64,000 bases of DNA from Dendrolimus kikuchii (GCA_019925095.2 CM034408.1:2604001-2668000); one strand, 5' to 3'. Counted from the first letter of the stretch, positions 10,392 to 21,027 are shown. Numbers and translations are program-made. Notes: generated by a model from the sequence alone, not told the origin.

Positions 10392-10451
10392 ATGGCGAAC
10401 CGAGTCATGGGGTATGTCATATGCGGGTACAACTCTGTAGATAATTTAATG
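10392..10451 (+). CDS. Candidate first coding exon of a host gene (20 codons, then splice donor)
   Basis: An ATG in good context (aacaATGGcg) opens 20 codons (MANRVMGYVICGYNSVDNLM) and runs straight into ATG|GTGAGT, a strong 5' splice site, leaving a phase-0 intron. The putative 5' UTR runs from the initiator at 9959. None of this is repeated elsewhere in the window. I do not recognise the peptide. I could not find a convincing second exon, so later exons may lie beyond the window or be too small to see. Alternatives are a chance ATG or a non-coding exon. Confidence 0.4.
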
Positions 10452-10528
10452 GTGAGTGTTTATGATTTTTGTATATAATACCCGCATAGTTAAAATCTGA
10501 TTATATGCCTTGTATTGAATAAAATATT

Positions 10529-10795
10529 ACGGCCATGTTTTACGGAGACCGGCTAATTATGTGGGGAACAAATGTCTAGCCATAGCGCCTCCGTCAGATC
10601 CCGGTCGAAGGGGAAGGCCCAAGAATTGCTGGCTTGACGTTGTGAAGGATGACATGCGTGCCAATAGTCTAAAACGGGGGATGCTGATGATCTCGTGAAG
10701 TTGAGTAAAAAAAGAAGGAAAGCGAACCCTGGGAGTCGGAGTGAACGTTCAGATCGCAACCGGGATTTAACTTTCGGATGTGTATGATGGTGATT
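10529..10795 (+). pseudogene. RTE-type LINE fragment, (GAT)n family
   Basis: It aligns with 1345-1610 ('tacggagaccggctaattat', 'cgaaggggaaggcccaagaa') and ends near 'ttaactttcggatg'. Several indels break the frame. It lies in the putative first intron of the 10392 exon. Confidence 0.75.
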
Positions 10796-10799
10796 GAAT

Positions 10800-11180
10800 T
10801 ACATAATCAATCATGTTTGAAAATGTTTGATTTAGACCGTTATCAATAGATAAGTCTAATAAGACTTCCTACTTGTCAATAGGCTCGACATTCTTGAAGG
10901 TTGGTTGTTTGAAGATCAATGATAGGTAATCGAAGTTATATTTAGAGTAAAGGTTTATAATGAGTAAAATTAAGTATAGGAGACTAGGTATCCCCGGAGT
11001 TCCATCATTGAACCTTCAGGTCCAACGATCCAAATCCCTGGATACCGCTAAATGGTTATTATTAAAAAAGAGAAAAAAGTCTAACCAGATTAATTGGTTC
11101 AGCAAATGACATATTGTGCTAACCCCAAATTATTGGGTAGAAGTTGGAAAGAAATATTCCAATAATGAAGTACTTCTTTT
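10800..11180. other. No gene seen; short block recurring at 11.55 kb
   Basis: 'gataggtaatcgaagttata' (10922) resembles 'gataggtaaacaaagttata' (11573), and the ...ttttccgca... blocks at 11.5 and 11.95 kb are also related. This suggests old local duplication around the A insertion. Confidence 0.3.
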
Positions 11181-11183
11181 TCA

Positions 11184-11434
11184 TCCGTGCAGGAACGGAG
11201 AAAGAATACAATTTCCTGCGGCCAGGCGGCCTGTCGTAAGAGGCGACAAAACAACCCACAGCCATAACAAACTTGAGTTGTGTTCCGGCATTAGTGACCA
11301 GGTTCAAATCTCCCTTAAGAGAGCAGGAGCGCATTTGTAGCACCTGTGGTGTTGCAAATGTTCATAGGCGATTGTAACCACTTTCCATCAAGTGGGCCGT
11401 CTGCCTGTCTGCTGAACTCGTGCAATAAAAAAAA
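11184..11434 (+). mobile_element. Family A retroposon with internal deletion
   Basis: Head at 11184 and tail '...tgcaataaaaaa' at about 11430. The middle part from the 'aggtggtaggg' block to 'tatgccg' is missing. Confidence 0.85.
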
Positions 11435-12012
11435 CATCTTAGAAATGCGGTCAATGTGGAAATATTTCAATAGCACATTCGTACCTGAGTAAGTCTAAAA
11501 ATAACATATTTTCCGTTACGTATTTTCCGCATACCTCACTTGTTATAAAGTTATTGTTATTTGAAGATCATTGATAGGTAAACAAAGTTATATTTAGAAA
11601 AAAATGTTTTGCTATTATTGACATTCAGAAGGCATCTCGGCCGCGTTCCGCATGGAGATCACAACGGCAAAGCCCGCACAACCAAAGAAGCCGTCAAATA
11701 ATAGCACATTAATTATTGATTCTCTATCTCTCTCGAACCTCGAGTCGCGCTGAATGAAAAAAGGTATACAACTGATAAAAAATAAACCATTAACGAGATT
11801 TCCATTTAGTGTTTATTCTTTTCGCTTTCATCCAATAAAATAAAAGAAATTTTGAAAAGGACAAAAAAAAGTGTTCTAATAACAAAATAGTATTTCGTTC
11901 AGATGCGGTCCATATTGTAATATTTAACTATGTCTAATAATAAATGATTTTCCGTCAATTATTTTCCGCATGCTTCAGTTATTTTAAAATATTACGTTGG
12001 TTTCGATACCTA

Positions 12013-12418
12013 CATACATACATACATACATAACTTCACGCCAGTTCCCTTGCGGGGTAGGCACGAACAACAGAGCGCCATTTAGGCTTATTCTTACACA
12101 CCTCACTTGCTTCTTTGACATTCATAGCTCTTGTCATGCACGCTCGTCTGTTCTTAAGGCTCCTGACATCACCCTCTGCTAGTACACGATCAATTTGATC
12201 ATGGAAGGTGTGTCGTGGCCTTCCACGACTTCTGCATCCATCCACTTTTGCATTGTATATCTGTTTAGTCATTCTTTCATCATGCATTCTTTCCATATGC
12301 CCGAACCACCGGAGCATTCCTTTTCTTAACTTCACCCCGACACTCTCTTTCAGACCAACTCTCTTTCTTACTTCGGTATTACGAACGCGGTCCGCGAGCG
12401 TCACTCCGCAGATACCTA
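12013..12418 (-). mobile_element. RTE-B 3' end copy with 14-bp TSD
   Basis: The minus strand encodes the RTE-B C-terminus from LADRVRNTEVRKRVGLKE to AYPARELA, followed by the (TATG)n tail (left end, (CATA)n). The TSD 'ggtttcgataccta' is at 11999-12012 and 12419-12432. The C-terminal part is in frame, so the copy is only 5'-truncated. Confidence 0.9.
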
Positions 12419-12527
12419 GGTTTCGATACCTATTAGCTTTAATATTGTGAACAATAAGTGTTGTATATGATTTTACATGCAAATCGTTAACTTTATTTAA
12501 CCAAACAATCCCCCAATACCTGAAGGC

Positions 12528-12970
12528 AAATTTTTCGAGCAGTGCGTCCTCCCCGTCCTGACCTACGGGGCCGAGACGTGGACTCCGACGGAAGGACTGG
12601 TCCACAAATTTCAAGTCGCTCAACGGGTTATGAAGCGAGCTATGTTGGGTGTTTCTCTTATGAATAGAGTTAGAAATGAGGATATCCGTAAGAGAACCAA
12701 GGTAACCGACATAGCTCGCCAAATTAGCAAGTTGAAGTGGCAGTGGGCCGGTCACGTCAGCCGCAGGACCAATGGCCGATGGAGCAGACGACTCTTGCAG
12801 TGGAGACCGCGTCTCGGTAAACGTAGTGTCGGACGCCCTCTAGCCCGATGGACTAACGACCTGCGCAAGGTCGCCGGTAGGCGCTGGATGGGGAAGGCAG
12901 AGGACCGTCAACAGTGGCGTCGACTTGGTGAGGCCTAGGTCCAGCAGTGGACGGTTATTGGCTGACGACG
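12528..12970 (+). pseudogene. Second RTE-type LINE, RT C-terminus (5'-truncated, frame intact)
   Basis: The open frame 12528-12938 encodes about 136 residues: VLPVLTYGAETWT, then KLKWQWAGHVSRR and RPLARWTNDLRKVAG, the conserved post-RT region of another RTE lineage. The 3' end 'gtccagcagtggacggttat' plus a short (GAC/GAT) tail follows the stop. It is 5'-truncated but has no stop in the remaining part. Confidence 0.8.
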
Positions 12971-13034
12971 ATGATTTAAGCTAATTGTTAATGGATACTC
13001 ATGGAAAAAGATACCGTCATCTAATTTACCAGGG

Positions 13035-13745
13035 TAAATAATCTATAATATTATGAAATTCTAAACATGCGTGTATGAAGAAAAGAAGAAAAAAAAACAA
13101 CACCCATGGCACTAGGTAGGATAATATATATAAGTATAGATAAATATAAGGCCCACACTGCACATGCACTTCCTTACAACACCAGCATGTAACAGATACA
13201 CTCTACATTAGTATAAGTTTAATATTAAAATTAGAATAAATTAATATAATAAGTTATTCGTAAGATACATACACCTCAACACAAAAATCAATAAATTAAT
13301 GTCGCACACAGGAACCAAAATAACTAATAATCGTGTTAAATTCAAAAAATTAAATCTAGAAATTAAGTTGTAAAAAAGGGTAAAGAAGTCGAGTCCGTAG
13401 AGTTGTTAATAATAAAAAAAAACATGCGTGTATGTACACTGAAGCTATTAAAAAAACAACTGGAATAGTTTATATAAACGATGGAGAACACGATGCATTT
13501 TTTCGATTTCTTGTTTGTCACTTTGTTTGTCTGTTCGGGATTCACGTAAATTCTACTGGGCCAATTTCGTTGCGATTTTCGCTGATCAACAGCAAATTCT
13601 TAGACTTAAAATCTGCGCTACTTTTTATCCTGGGCATCTCGCGGAAAATTTTCTGGGAATGAATTACAATGGCCAGAAAAAAATCATATTCCAATGCGAT
13701 TTTTGTCATTGCTCGATAGCAAATTTTATGTAATAAAATGTGTGA
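13035..13745 (-). repeat. Family O repeat, split by family D
   Basis: Reverse-strand match to 8010-8410 ('cgatggagaacacgatgcat'). D is inserted at 13078-13419. Confidence 0.6.
13078..13419 (+). mobile_element. Family D retroposon with 15-bp TSD
   Basis: 342 bp ending in 'ttgttaataataaaaaaa'. The TSD 'aaacatgcgtgtatg' (13063-13077 and 13420-13434) proves insertion into repeat O. The poly(A) tail plus a long TSD indicates LINE-mediated retroposition. No ORF and no clear Pol III boxes. Confidence 0.85.
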
Positions 13746-13849
13746 TGATGACACAGTTTTCACTAAAACAATAACTTACATGCTTTTTTAAATTGGGTTA
13801 TTTTGTAATTTCAAGTCAAGCGTGGGCGAAGTTGCATGAATATCCTAGG

Positions 13850-13925
13850 GGGTAACATATATTCCAACTGTTTAACCATGTTTTGAACAAATAAATTTCA
13901 TTTGATTTGATTTTGATTTGATTGT
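13850..13925 (+). repeat. LINE-type 3' tail
   Basis: 'ttttgaacaaataaatttca' followed by (TTTGATTTGAT)-like runs resembles the 3' ends of lepidopteran CR1/jockey-like LINEs. Confidence 0.4.
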
Positions 13926-13964
13926 TTTGGTAATAAAGGCACACTTAGCTGTTCATCAAGGGGT

Positions 13965-14700
13965 GTTGGTGCCAACACTAATGTATAGCAGTGAAAGTTA
14001 GGTATGCCAGAAGAAGCATGAAAGTAGGGTAAACGCAGTCGAAATGAGAGCTTTGAGAAGTATATATGAGGTAAGGATGAATGGTTTGATAAGGAATAGT
14101 GTAATAAGGGAACGTTGTGGATTGAAATAAGATATCGAGGGTTGAAAGGCTATTTGTTTTAAGCGACACTTTGTGTGAGACTTAACACTATGGGTTTTTA
14201 TATCGTAATGTCTCAACCTAAAGAAATATAAAGAACTTGATGTCTAGTTTCAATCTATAGATGTCTTTCTTTTTTAAGTACGGTACATAGTTCGTTGGTG
14301 ATGTGTTATTCTGGGTCATTTGTAACTTCAAACTTTTCTCCCAACAATTATAAAAAATGTCGTTTAAAACATATAGCCTTTCACCCATCGATATAATAAC
14401 AAGAGTTGAAAAAGGGACCTTAAGGTGGTTTGGGCATGTCGAGAGAATGGATGAAAGTAGAATCACAAGACATGTGTATGACAGCTTTGTGAATAGTAGA
14501 ATTGGTGCCGGTAGACCCCGACGTACACACCATGATCAAATAGCAGAAGTGTTAAAGAGAGGTCAGGTAAAAAGCATCAATAATAAACGTGCATGTATGA
14601 TGAGGTTAATGAAAGTAGATGAAACGTAAGTTGTTTATCAGGATTTTCGCAAGTGGAGATCTACATTCTCTGTCTACTTTCATGCAAAACAAGCGTGATA
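13965..14700 (+). pseudogene. Third RTE-type LINE fragment, split by a MITE
   Basis: The first part (13965-14130) reads GVLVPTLMYSSES-like with frameshifts, then VNAVEMRALRSIYEVRMNG. After the MITE the frame resumes at 14390 (IITRVEKGTLRWFGHVERMD, GRPRRTHHDQIAEVLKRG) and ends at 14627. A reversed relative is at 26182-26516. Confidence 0.75.
14136..14389. mobile_element. 254-bp MITE with 34-bp TIRs
   Basis: The first 34 bp (start 'cgagggttgaaaggctat') and the inverted last 34 bp differ at about five positions. A 5-bp direct repeat 'gatat' flanks it (14131-14135 and 14390-14394). It interrupts the LINE coding frame, and removing it restores continuity of the LINE. No coding capacity. Superfamily not assigned. 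Confidence 0.75.
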
Positions 14701-14756
14701 ATGGGGATAGATAACATTTTATTGTTCACCAAAATAAACAAAAACAATATGCATAA

Positions 14757-15435
14757 TTACACTACTACTACTACTACTACTTGGCAAAACAACAGGCGGC
14801 CGTATCGCTGAAAGCGATCTCTTCCAGGCAACCTAGCTTAAAAGAAATTTTTAACTAATCTAGCGATGTAAGTGGAGCAGAAAAAGGATAGGACTGTACA
14901 ATTTAAATATACATAATTAACTAATTTATAATTTTTTAATACATACATAAATCCAGACCCATTTATAGAATACCAATATATACGTATATACGAAATCATC
15001 TAAATAAATATATTTATTAACATTATTTATGACAAGCATTTTATATTAACATATATTACAATGGATAAATAAGTAAACGTTTAATATATTAGACATATTT
15101 ATTTAAAGACAAATAGTACTTTCTAAGTGAGTTCCGGAGTGTAGGTAATGTTTTGGCCTCTCTGACAGTAAGAGGCAACGCATTGCAGAGTTTGACAGCC
15201 TGCACTGTAAAAGAGTTATCATACAAGGATGATGTGTGTGCGGGTGACAGGAGTCTACGATATGTATCTGAGCGCAAATTGTGAAAAATGGAGAGGCGAA
15301 GGCATTTAAAACGTTCCTTAAGGTAAGGAGGACTATTAGGATTAAAAAGTATATTATAAAGGAGAGTTTGAATGTGAGTATTCCGGTGAAAGCGAATAGG
15401 AAGCCACTTGAGCTTCATACGAAATTCAGAAACAC
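14757..15435 (-). pseudogene. Family L LINE: RT C-terminal ORF and 3' UTR
   Basis: The minus-strand frame 15089-15418 encodes 109 residues with LKWLPIRFHR, PYLKERFKCL and DNSFTVQAVKLCNALPLTVR, the C-terminal domain of a non-LTR retrotransposon RT ORF. The 3' UTR carries the 'cgctttcagcgatacggcc' block and ends at an (ACT)n run at 14760. It is 5'-truncated with no N-terminal part. Confidence 0.75.
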
Positions 15436-15492
15436 GGTCATCTTTTCATTTTATAATATAACTAGCTGTCCCAGCAGACGTTGTTCTGCCCT

Positions 15493-16110
15493 ATAATAAT
15501 AATAATAGCAGCCCATAAATGTCCCACTGTTGGGCTCGGGCCTCCCACTATAAGGGAACGGACAGTATACCCGCCACGCTTGTCCAGGGCGGCTTGGCAG
15601 GTTTGACACATCGGTTATCTCGATGTGCAGGTTGCATCACGATGTTTTCCTTCACCGTTGTTAGCACGTGGTAATTGTAACAATATGCACATTAGGTCAG
15701 AAAACTAGCTATGTGGTGCATGCGTTCCAGCCAGGATCGAACCCGCGCCCTTTTTTTTTTATTGCAAGAGTTCAGCAGACAGGCAGACGGCCCACTTGAT
15801 GGAAAGCGGTTACCATCGCCTATGGACATTTTCAACACCAAAGGTGTTACAAATGCGCTGCTGCTCTCTTAAAGGAGACTGGAACCTGGTCACTAATGCC
15901 GGAACACAACACAAGGTTGTTATGGCGGCATACTCTAGACCAGGGGTGGTCGCCATCCAGTCGAGCAAATACCCTACCACCTGGCTGTGGGTTGTTTAGT
16001 CGCCTCTTACGACAGGCCGCCGGGCCACAGGAAATTGTATTCTTTCTCCGTTCCTGCACGGATCCCTTTGGGTCTGGGACGCGTGCGCTAGCCATTACGC
16101 TACCACGACT
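15493..16110 (-). mobile_element. Family F SINE inside H, itself split by A
   Basis: The (ATT)n tail is at 15493 and the tRNA-like head ends at 16110. The 12-bp TSD 'ttgttctgccct' is at 15481-15492 and 16111-16122. The B-box region is split from the A-box by the A insertion. Confidence 0.85.
15751..16063 (-). mobile_element. Family A retroposon inside SINE F
   Basis: Full-length copy between 'acccgcgccc' and 'ccctttgggtctggg', two halves of the F tRNA-like head. A short repeat 'cccttt' (15748-15753 and 16064-16069) is the likely TSD. Confidence 0.85.
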
Positions 16111-16299
16111 TTGTTCTGCCCTGAAGAAATAAAATTTAGAACCCGATTGCAGCGCCACCTACCGGGTCCAATTGTGAATCTAAACCATCCTCGGATCCAC
16201 TTGAACACACACAAAAAAATTCATTCAAATCGGTCCAGCCGTTTAGGAGGAGTTCACTGTCAACACACGTACAGAAGCATTATATATATAAAGATATGT

Positions 16300-16760
16300 A
16301 TGTAATTTTCTTCCAATTAAAAAAATAATTAAATCTCTTATGAAATATTAGTCGATTCTGTTTAGGAATCTACTTTTTGCGATGTAAATTGTATTGGGGA
16401 AAAAAAATTAGCTCTTTCATCTCTATTGTCTCGTAAGTTTTCTTTTTGTTACATAAGTATGCGTATTTTCTTAACTGGCATAATAAAATGTAACGAAATG
16501 TTAAAATGTTACGATATTTTCCGTTACCCACTCATTGGAACCTGTTATTTTACAACATTTTCAACGCATCGGCAGTTATAATTGAAAAACGCATTAGCTC
16601 AGTTGTGTAATATGGTAATTTACGATCCATATATATGTAACAAGTGTAATAATGTTTTCATAAAATGCATATACAGCATGCAATTTGTTTCAGACCTATA
16701 ATAAAAATGTGGGTCAATTTTGTTGTCTTACCGTCTTATTAATAAACGTATATTAAAGCT
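16300..16760. other. No feature seen
   Basis: AT-rich, with no coding frame or repeat recognised. Confidence 0.5.
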
Positions 16761-16764
16761 AGAC

Positions 16765-17035
16765 TAACTTGATGGAGAGCGGTTACCATCGCCTATGGAC
16801 ATTTGCAACACCCAAGTTGCTACAAATGCGCTGCTGCTCTCTTAAGGGAGACTGGAACCTGGTCACTAATGCCGGAACACAACTCAAGGTTGTTATGGCG
16901 ACATACTTTAGACCAGGGGCGGTAGCCATCCAGTAGGGCAAATGCCCTACCACCTGGCTGTGGGTTGTTTAGTCGCCTCTTACGAAAGGCCGCCCAGCCG
17001 CAGGAAATTGTATTCTTTCTCCGTTCCTGCACGGA
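16765..17035 (-). mobile_element. Family A, 3' end missing
   Basis: Starts at 'acttgatggagagcggttac' without the poly(A)-side 50 bp. The head is intact on the right. Confidence 0.8.
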
Positions 17036-17324
17036 TAAAAGTATTATGTCAGAAGTAACCACTTTCAGTATTAATAAACACGAAGTAAAGTTGGAGTATA
17101 TTAATTCGATTTTACTCTCTGAGTAAAAGTTACTCCAAGCTATCGCATAGTCTTAGGATGGATTATGCATAGACTAAGCAGCTATTTCCCTTAGTAGGTT
17201 TTAAAAATATTGGTATTCTATGACGTTTTTATAATGTGTAACCTTGCAAGTCAGTATGATTTCCGAAACAGAAAACAACATAACTATTAATACTGCTATG
17301 AGTTATGGGACGCGAATTAAAATG

Positions 17325-17775
17325 CCGCTGGAATTACTATAGAATTTATTAGAACTATACAAACACGTATAACACAGGTACAAATATAACCGGACGCAAT
17401 AAGTCCAAATATAATGTAATGTAACAATTCAATAACACGCGCAAAGTCCGTCACTAAATGTACACAAGTCTTGCCTCGCTTGTGTTATCGCTTTGACTGC
17501 CGATCTCTCCATTGGTCCATTGCTTTATACTGCACCGATACAATACGGCTGCCAGCCCGCGTAGATCAGATTTCTTAGAATCAGTTCGACACACCAGTCT
17601 AATGACTGCCATAAAAGATGACAATACACAATGGACTGTTTTTCTAATTACATTTTTTAAACACAAAGTAAACAAAAGAAGACAGTCATAAATGGTTTCA
17701 ATGTTATTAGCTCAAACGCCCGCAGATAGTAAATGTGCTTTGTCTATAGGTATGCAGGTGGCCCAAATTGTAACA
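17325..17775 (-). mobile_element. Solo-LTR-like sequence (family Q), second copy
   Basis: Inverted relative of 6707-7140 with the same order of parts on the minus strand: TGTTAC start, 'tttactttgtgttta' block, TATAAAG, CAGTCAAA and 'ctaataaattctatagtaat'. The copies are clearly diverged, so they are old and independent insertions and not a pair from one element. Confidence 0.45.
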
Positions 17776-17779
17776 ATAC

Positions 17780-18120
17780 TAAAATACCACGATACCAAAT
17801 TTTAACTTGCCTTCTCTTTCCCTCTTCATACCAATAGCACCGTTTCATTTTTGGTTTAAGTATTAACGTTTTTATTTAATTTATGTGATTAAGATGTGAA
17901 ATTACATGTAAGTAAAAAAATGAAATAATAACTACTACAAAATTAAAAAAACACGTTTGAAGACTAACGCGGACGTCAAAGTCGGCTCAGAACAATTACT
18001 TTGTTCACTGACATTGTAAATGTCATCTGTGAACATTATTTGACAGTTTGTTATCATTTTCATTCACCTAGTCGGTCTTTTTACTTTTAAATTTATAAAT
18101 GTTACCATAACTTAATAAGT
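17780..18120. other. No feature seen
   Basis: No coding frame, RNA or repeat recognised. Confidence 0.5.
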
Positions 18121-18126
18121 TATGTA

Positions 18127-18196
18127 AGTAACAATACCTTCCTTACACCAAGAGTAATGTATTCATTACTCTTGGTGTAAGGAAGGTATTGTTACT
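18127..18196. repeat. Perfect hairpin, 33-bp arms, 4-nt loop
   Basis: Arms 18127-18159 and 18164-18196 are exact reverse complements around the loop 'tatt'. The flanks stop matching at once. The loop is too small for a typical pre-miRNA, and a fold-back duplication or palindrome formed at replication fits better. Confidence 0.9.
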
Positions 18197-18199
18197 CTG

Positions 18200-18640
18200 A
18201 GGATACTTCTTGTTTATTAATAACATTGTTACAATGAAGTTAACACTTGGTTATTAGTCCAACCTAAAGTCGGAGTAATCCTAGGAATAAGACATTTTTA
18301 TTAATAAGACGGTTACGGACTAGGTTGTTACGGTTTTTATTCATATTGAGTTAGAGTAAGTTAGAGGATTTCTTTAAGAACCTTAAAGAATTAGGATCCC
18401 TTAGTCACCCCTTAGTGTACAAGTAAACGTAGTTTGAAACCTAGATGAAAAAGGAAATTATGTTGCTACGCAATTTCTCCATCGATAGTGGTTCGATTTT
18501 CAAATTTTTATTCGAAAGAGTATACTCCTTAGGTGGTTCCATTGTCACCATCAGGATCTGATGAGTGAGTCCCAGGAAATTGAGAGCAACTCTCGAATAT
18601 TATAGGCACGTAAAACGTGTTTCATATACATTTTGTAATA
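18200..18640. other. No feature seen
   Basis: Contains scattered 'gagtaat' and 'aggata' motifs but no gene or repeat that I can support. Confidence 0.4.
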
Positions 18641-18641
18641 T

Positions 18642-18956
18642 GCCGTGCAGGAATGGAGACAGAATATTCTTACAATTTCCTGCAGCCGGGCGGCCTGTCG
18701 TAAGAGGCAACAAAATAACCCACAACCAGGCGGTAGGGCATTTGCCCGACTGGATCGCTACCATCCCCGGTCTAGAGTATGCCGCTATAACAACCTTGAT
18801 TTGTGTTCCGGTTAGTGACCAGGTTCCATTCTCCCTTAAAAAAGCAGCAGCGCATTTGTAGCACCTTTGGTGTTGCAAATGTTCATAGGCGATGGTAACC
18901 GCTTTCCATCAAGTGGACCGTCTGACTGTCTGCTGAAGTCATGCAATAAAAAAAAA
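18642..18956 (+). mobile_element. Family A retroposon, full length
   Basis: Head CCGTGCAGGAATGG at 18643 and poly(A) at 18946-18956. Confidence 0.85.
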
Positions 18957-18959
18957 TTA

Positions 18960-19980
18960 AAACTCACGCCGCTCGTCCTTCGTACGGAAGTCGGTCTTTA
19001 CAAAATGTCAGTTCGAATAAGTAATACGTAAGCAGCTTTATCCAATTTTTTCATTTAAATTTTAAATTGAAATTTCATTGCCTGAAGAGTGTCTGCAACA
19101 CATTCAAAGGCTAAAACCCGAACGTGATAGGTAGTTACAGCGCCAAAAGCGTCTCTTCACGATTCTTGTCATGTCTAGGAGTGTCATCTTCTGAATCTCA
19201 TTCAAATTATTTTAGTCTAATAAGAATAAGGAAAATTTACATACATAAATTTATTAAATGTATTTTGTATACATTGCACGTTTGCCTTTTTTATAATATT
19301 AGTTGTCCTGAAGGTTAATTAACAGACTACCGATTGTAATATCCTGTAATTGTTTTAGTTAATTATTATTTATGATACGTTTATAATAAGCGAGTTTCCT
19401 GTTTGCACTAAGATGTCACAGAGATGGAGTTATAGAAGGAATAGGTATTATTTAAAATTTAATACTCGACTTAAGCTTAGTATTCATTAGCGTAACTGTT
19501 GCACGTTACTGAGGTCTTACTTTCAAACGCTTTTCGTCGTTCGTTTTCGACCGACGAGCCTGACAGAGTCAATGAAATTTAGAAAGAAAGAAAAACTTTT
19601 TCTTTCACTGCCCTAAAATTACCACCCATATTTATGATACATTACCTTCAGAATGTGATCGTCCTGTGAATGTCAATTACCTGTTAACTCTTGTTCATAC
19701 TAAATTTGTATATATTTTGTGTAAATTTCTATATATTAATAATATTTGTTTATAATGTAGTTAGTTTTGGTTGCGCCGGGGAATACCTCCTTGTAAATTC
19801 TTCCTCCCCATCCTCGCCATCAAGAAAAGAGTAAACTTTTGAAAGAAGAATGCGCAATAAGAAAAAAAAGGGATTGTCACGGCTGTCACCGTAATAAAAT
19901 ATATATAAATTATTGGAACACGATAAAGGGAAATAAACTTATAATTTCGTTCAAAGCACATCAAACCAACATCCTAGTGA
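18960..19980. other. No feature seen
   Basis: Only short unconvincing frames. No in-window repeat match was recognised. Confidence 0.45.
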
Positions 19981-19984
19981 GTGT

Positions 19985-20180
19985 GTGAACCCCCGGGGGA
20001 CGAGTGCAGTGTGGCGGCGGACTGGTGGCGAGGTAAGTACTTCCTTGCTTCTTTCTCCACGTCCCTTTGCCTTCTCCCGGCCATCGCATCGCGCCCGCAT
20101 GTTTAATACAATCATTGTTTTGTGTTGTCCTCAGGATATCAGAAAACGTTCCTCACCGCTCAAAGCTATTATTATAATTT
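19985..20180 (+). other. Candidate spliced exon pair with ~100-bp intron
   Basis: A GC-rich 50-bp stretch ends in GGCGAG|GTAAGT (intron from 20035). A pyrimidine-rich run ending TGTCCTCAG precedes GATATCAG at about 20133. Joined in phase 0 the frame stays open until TAG at 20178. It has no ATG and no recognised domain. It could be part of a host gene or of an LTR-element leader. Confidence 0.2.
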
Positions 20181-20273
20181 AGTATACGATCGCCCTACAC
20201 CTGTCATTTTTGCACAGTCACTTCGACATTGGCGAAATCAACGCCGCATAAAGCGTTGGAGCCATCGCTGACC

Positions 20274-20490
20274 AAGAATAGAATAGAATAGAAAGAAAAA
20301 CTTTATTTGCAGAAATAGCAACGTAATTACATTCCTTATACATTTTTATACACAGCATATTTTGATAATTTATACGCCGCATTCAGCAAACAAGGTCTGC
20401 ACTCAGCATATTGCTGTGCCGGAATTACATCCGACACAACGCTGATTTTCATTGCAAACCTTCCTTTTGTCGTAAGACCAAAACGACCCA
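20274..20490 (-). mobile_element. Family M LINE/SINE 3' end
   Basis: (AGAAT)n and AAAG-rich tail on the left, then the block 'cttatacatttttatacaca' and 'cgccgcattcagcaaacaag', shared with 46165-46640 and 62083-62235. Non-coding 3' UTR type. Confidence 0.55.
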
Positions 20491-20754
20491 AATTTCAGAT
20501 AGAAGAAAGAAAGAACAAAGATTTAAAAACACTAAAACAAATGGAAAATGCTCTTAAATGCAAAATAAGTTCTAAAACGAAAACAAACAACAAAAGACGT
20601 TTGAAAGTGAAGCCTTTGCCATAATCGTACGTAGTTTGAGAGCCGGCCGTGAGCGAAACGCCCTGCGCTCGTAGCGAGCTAAAGGCAATCCAGTACTCGT
20701 TCTTCTAACTTGCAAAAGCGAGTCTCCTCGTATTCCCTGATTTACTAACACTAA

Positions 20755-20980
20755 TTATGATAGACGGCTTTGTGTCCTAGCTCATAGATTGCGCTCCGGT
20801 CACATTCCAGTAAATAAATTCTATCATCTCGTGGGAAGGGGCAATACTCCAAATTGTCTGCAATGCAATATAGTGGAAGACGTACAGCATTTGTTAGTGG
20901 AATGTGTACGGACCAGAGACGTCAGGAAGGGGCTGGTGGATGCTCTGGGAATTCATTTGATGGACGTGGGTGTTTAACAG
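20755..20980 (+). pseudogene. LINE C-terminal zinc-knuckle region (zf-RVT-like)
   Basis: The frame encodes LRSGHIPVNKFYHLVGRG followed by CLQC-x7-H-x4-C and ends at 20977. This RxGH...CxxC...HxxxxC arrangement marks the C-terminus of R1/I/jockey-type ORF2 proteins. Upstream coding is not recognisable, so it is a truncated relic. A family A fragment follows at 21028. Confidence 0.55.
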
Positions 20981-21027
20981 AGCATTTTGTCGCGGCCACT
21001 GATGCCTGCGGCTCGTTTATATACGTT

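Larger units (their letters stand above)
15460..16297. repeat. Family H repeat containing F, which contains A
   Basis: H begins 'actagctgtcccagcagacg' (15471), is interrupted after 'ttgttctgccct' and resumes at 16111 with the same 12 bases, then continues with the 'cgccacctaccgggtccaat' block to 16297. Confidence 0.8.

Noticed and set aside
11615..11760. Possible second exon after 'ttattgacattcag' for the 10.4 kb gene
   Set aside because: An acceptor-like end and a GC-rich stretch exist, but none of the frames stays open convincingly when joined in phase to the 20-codon exon.
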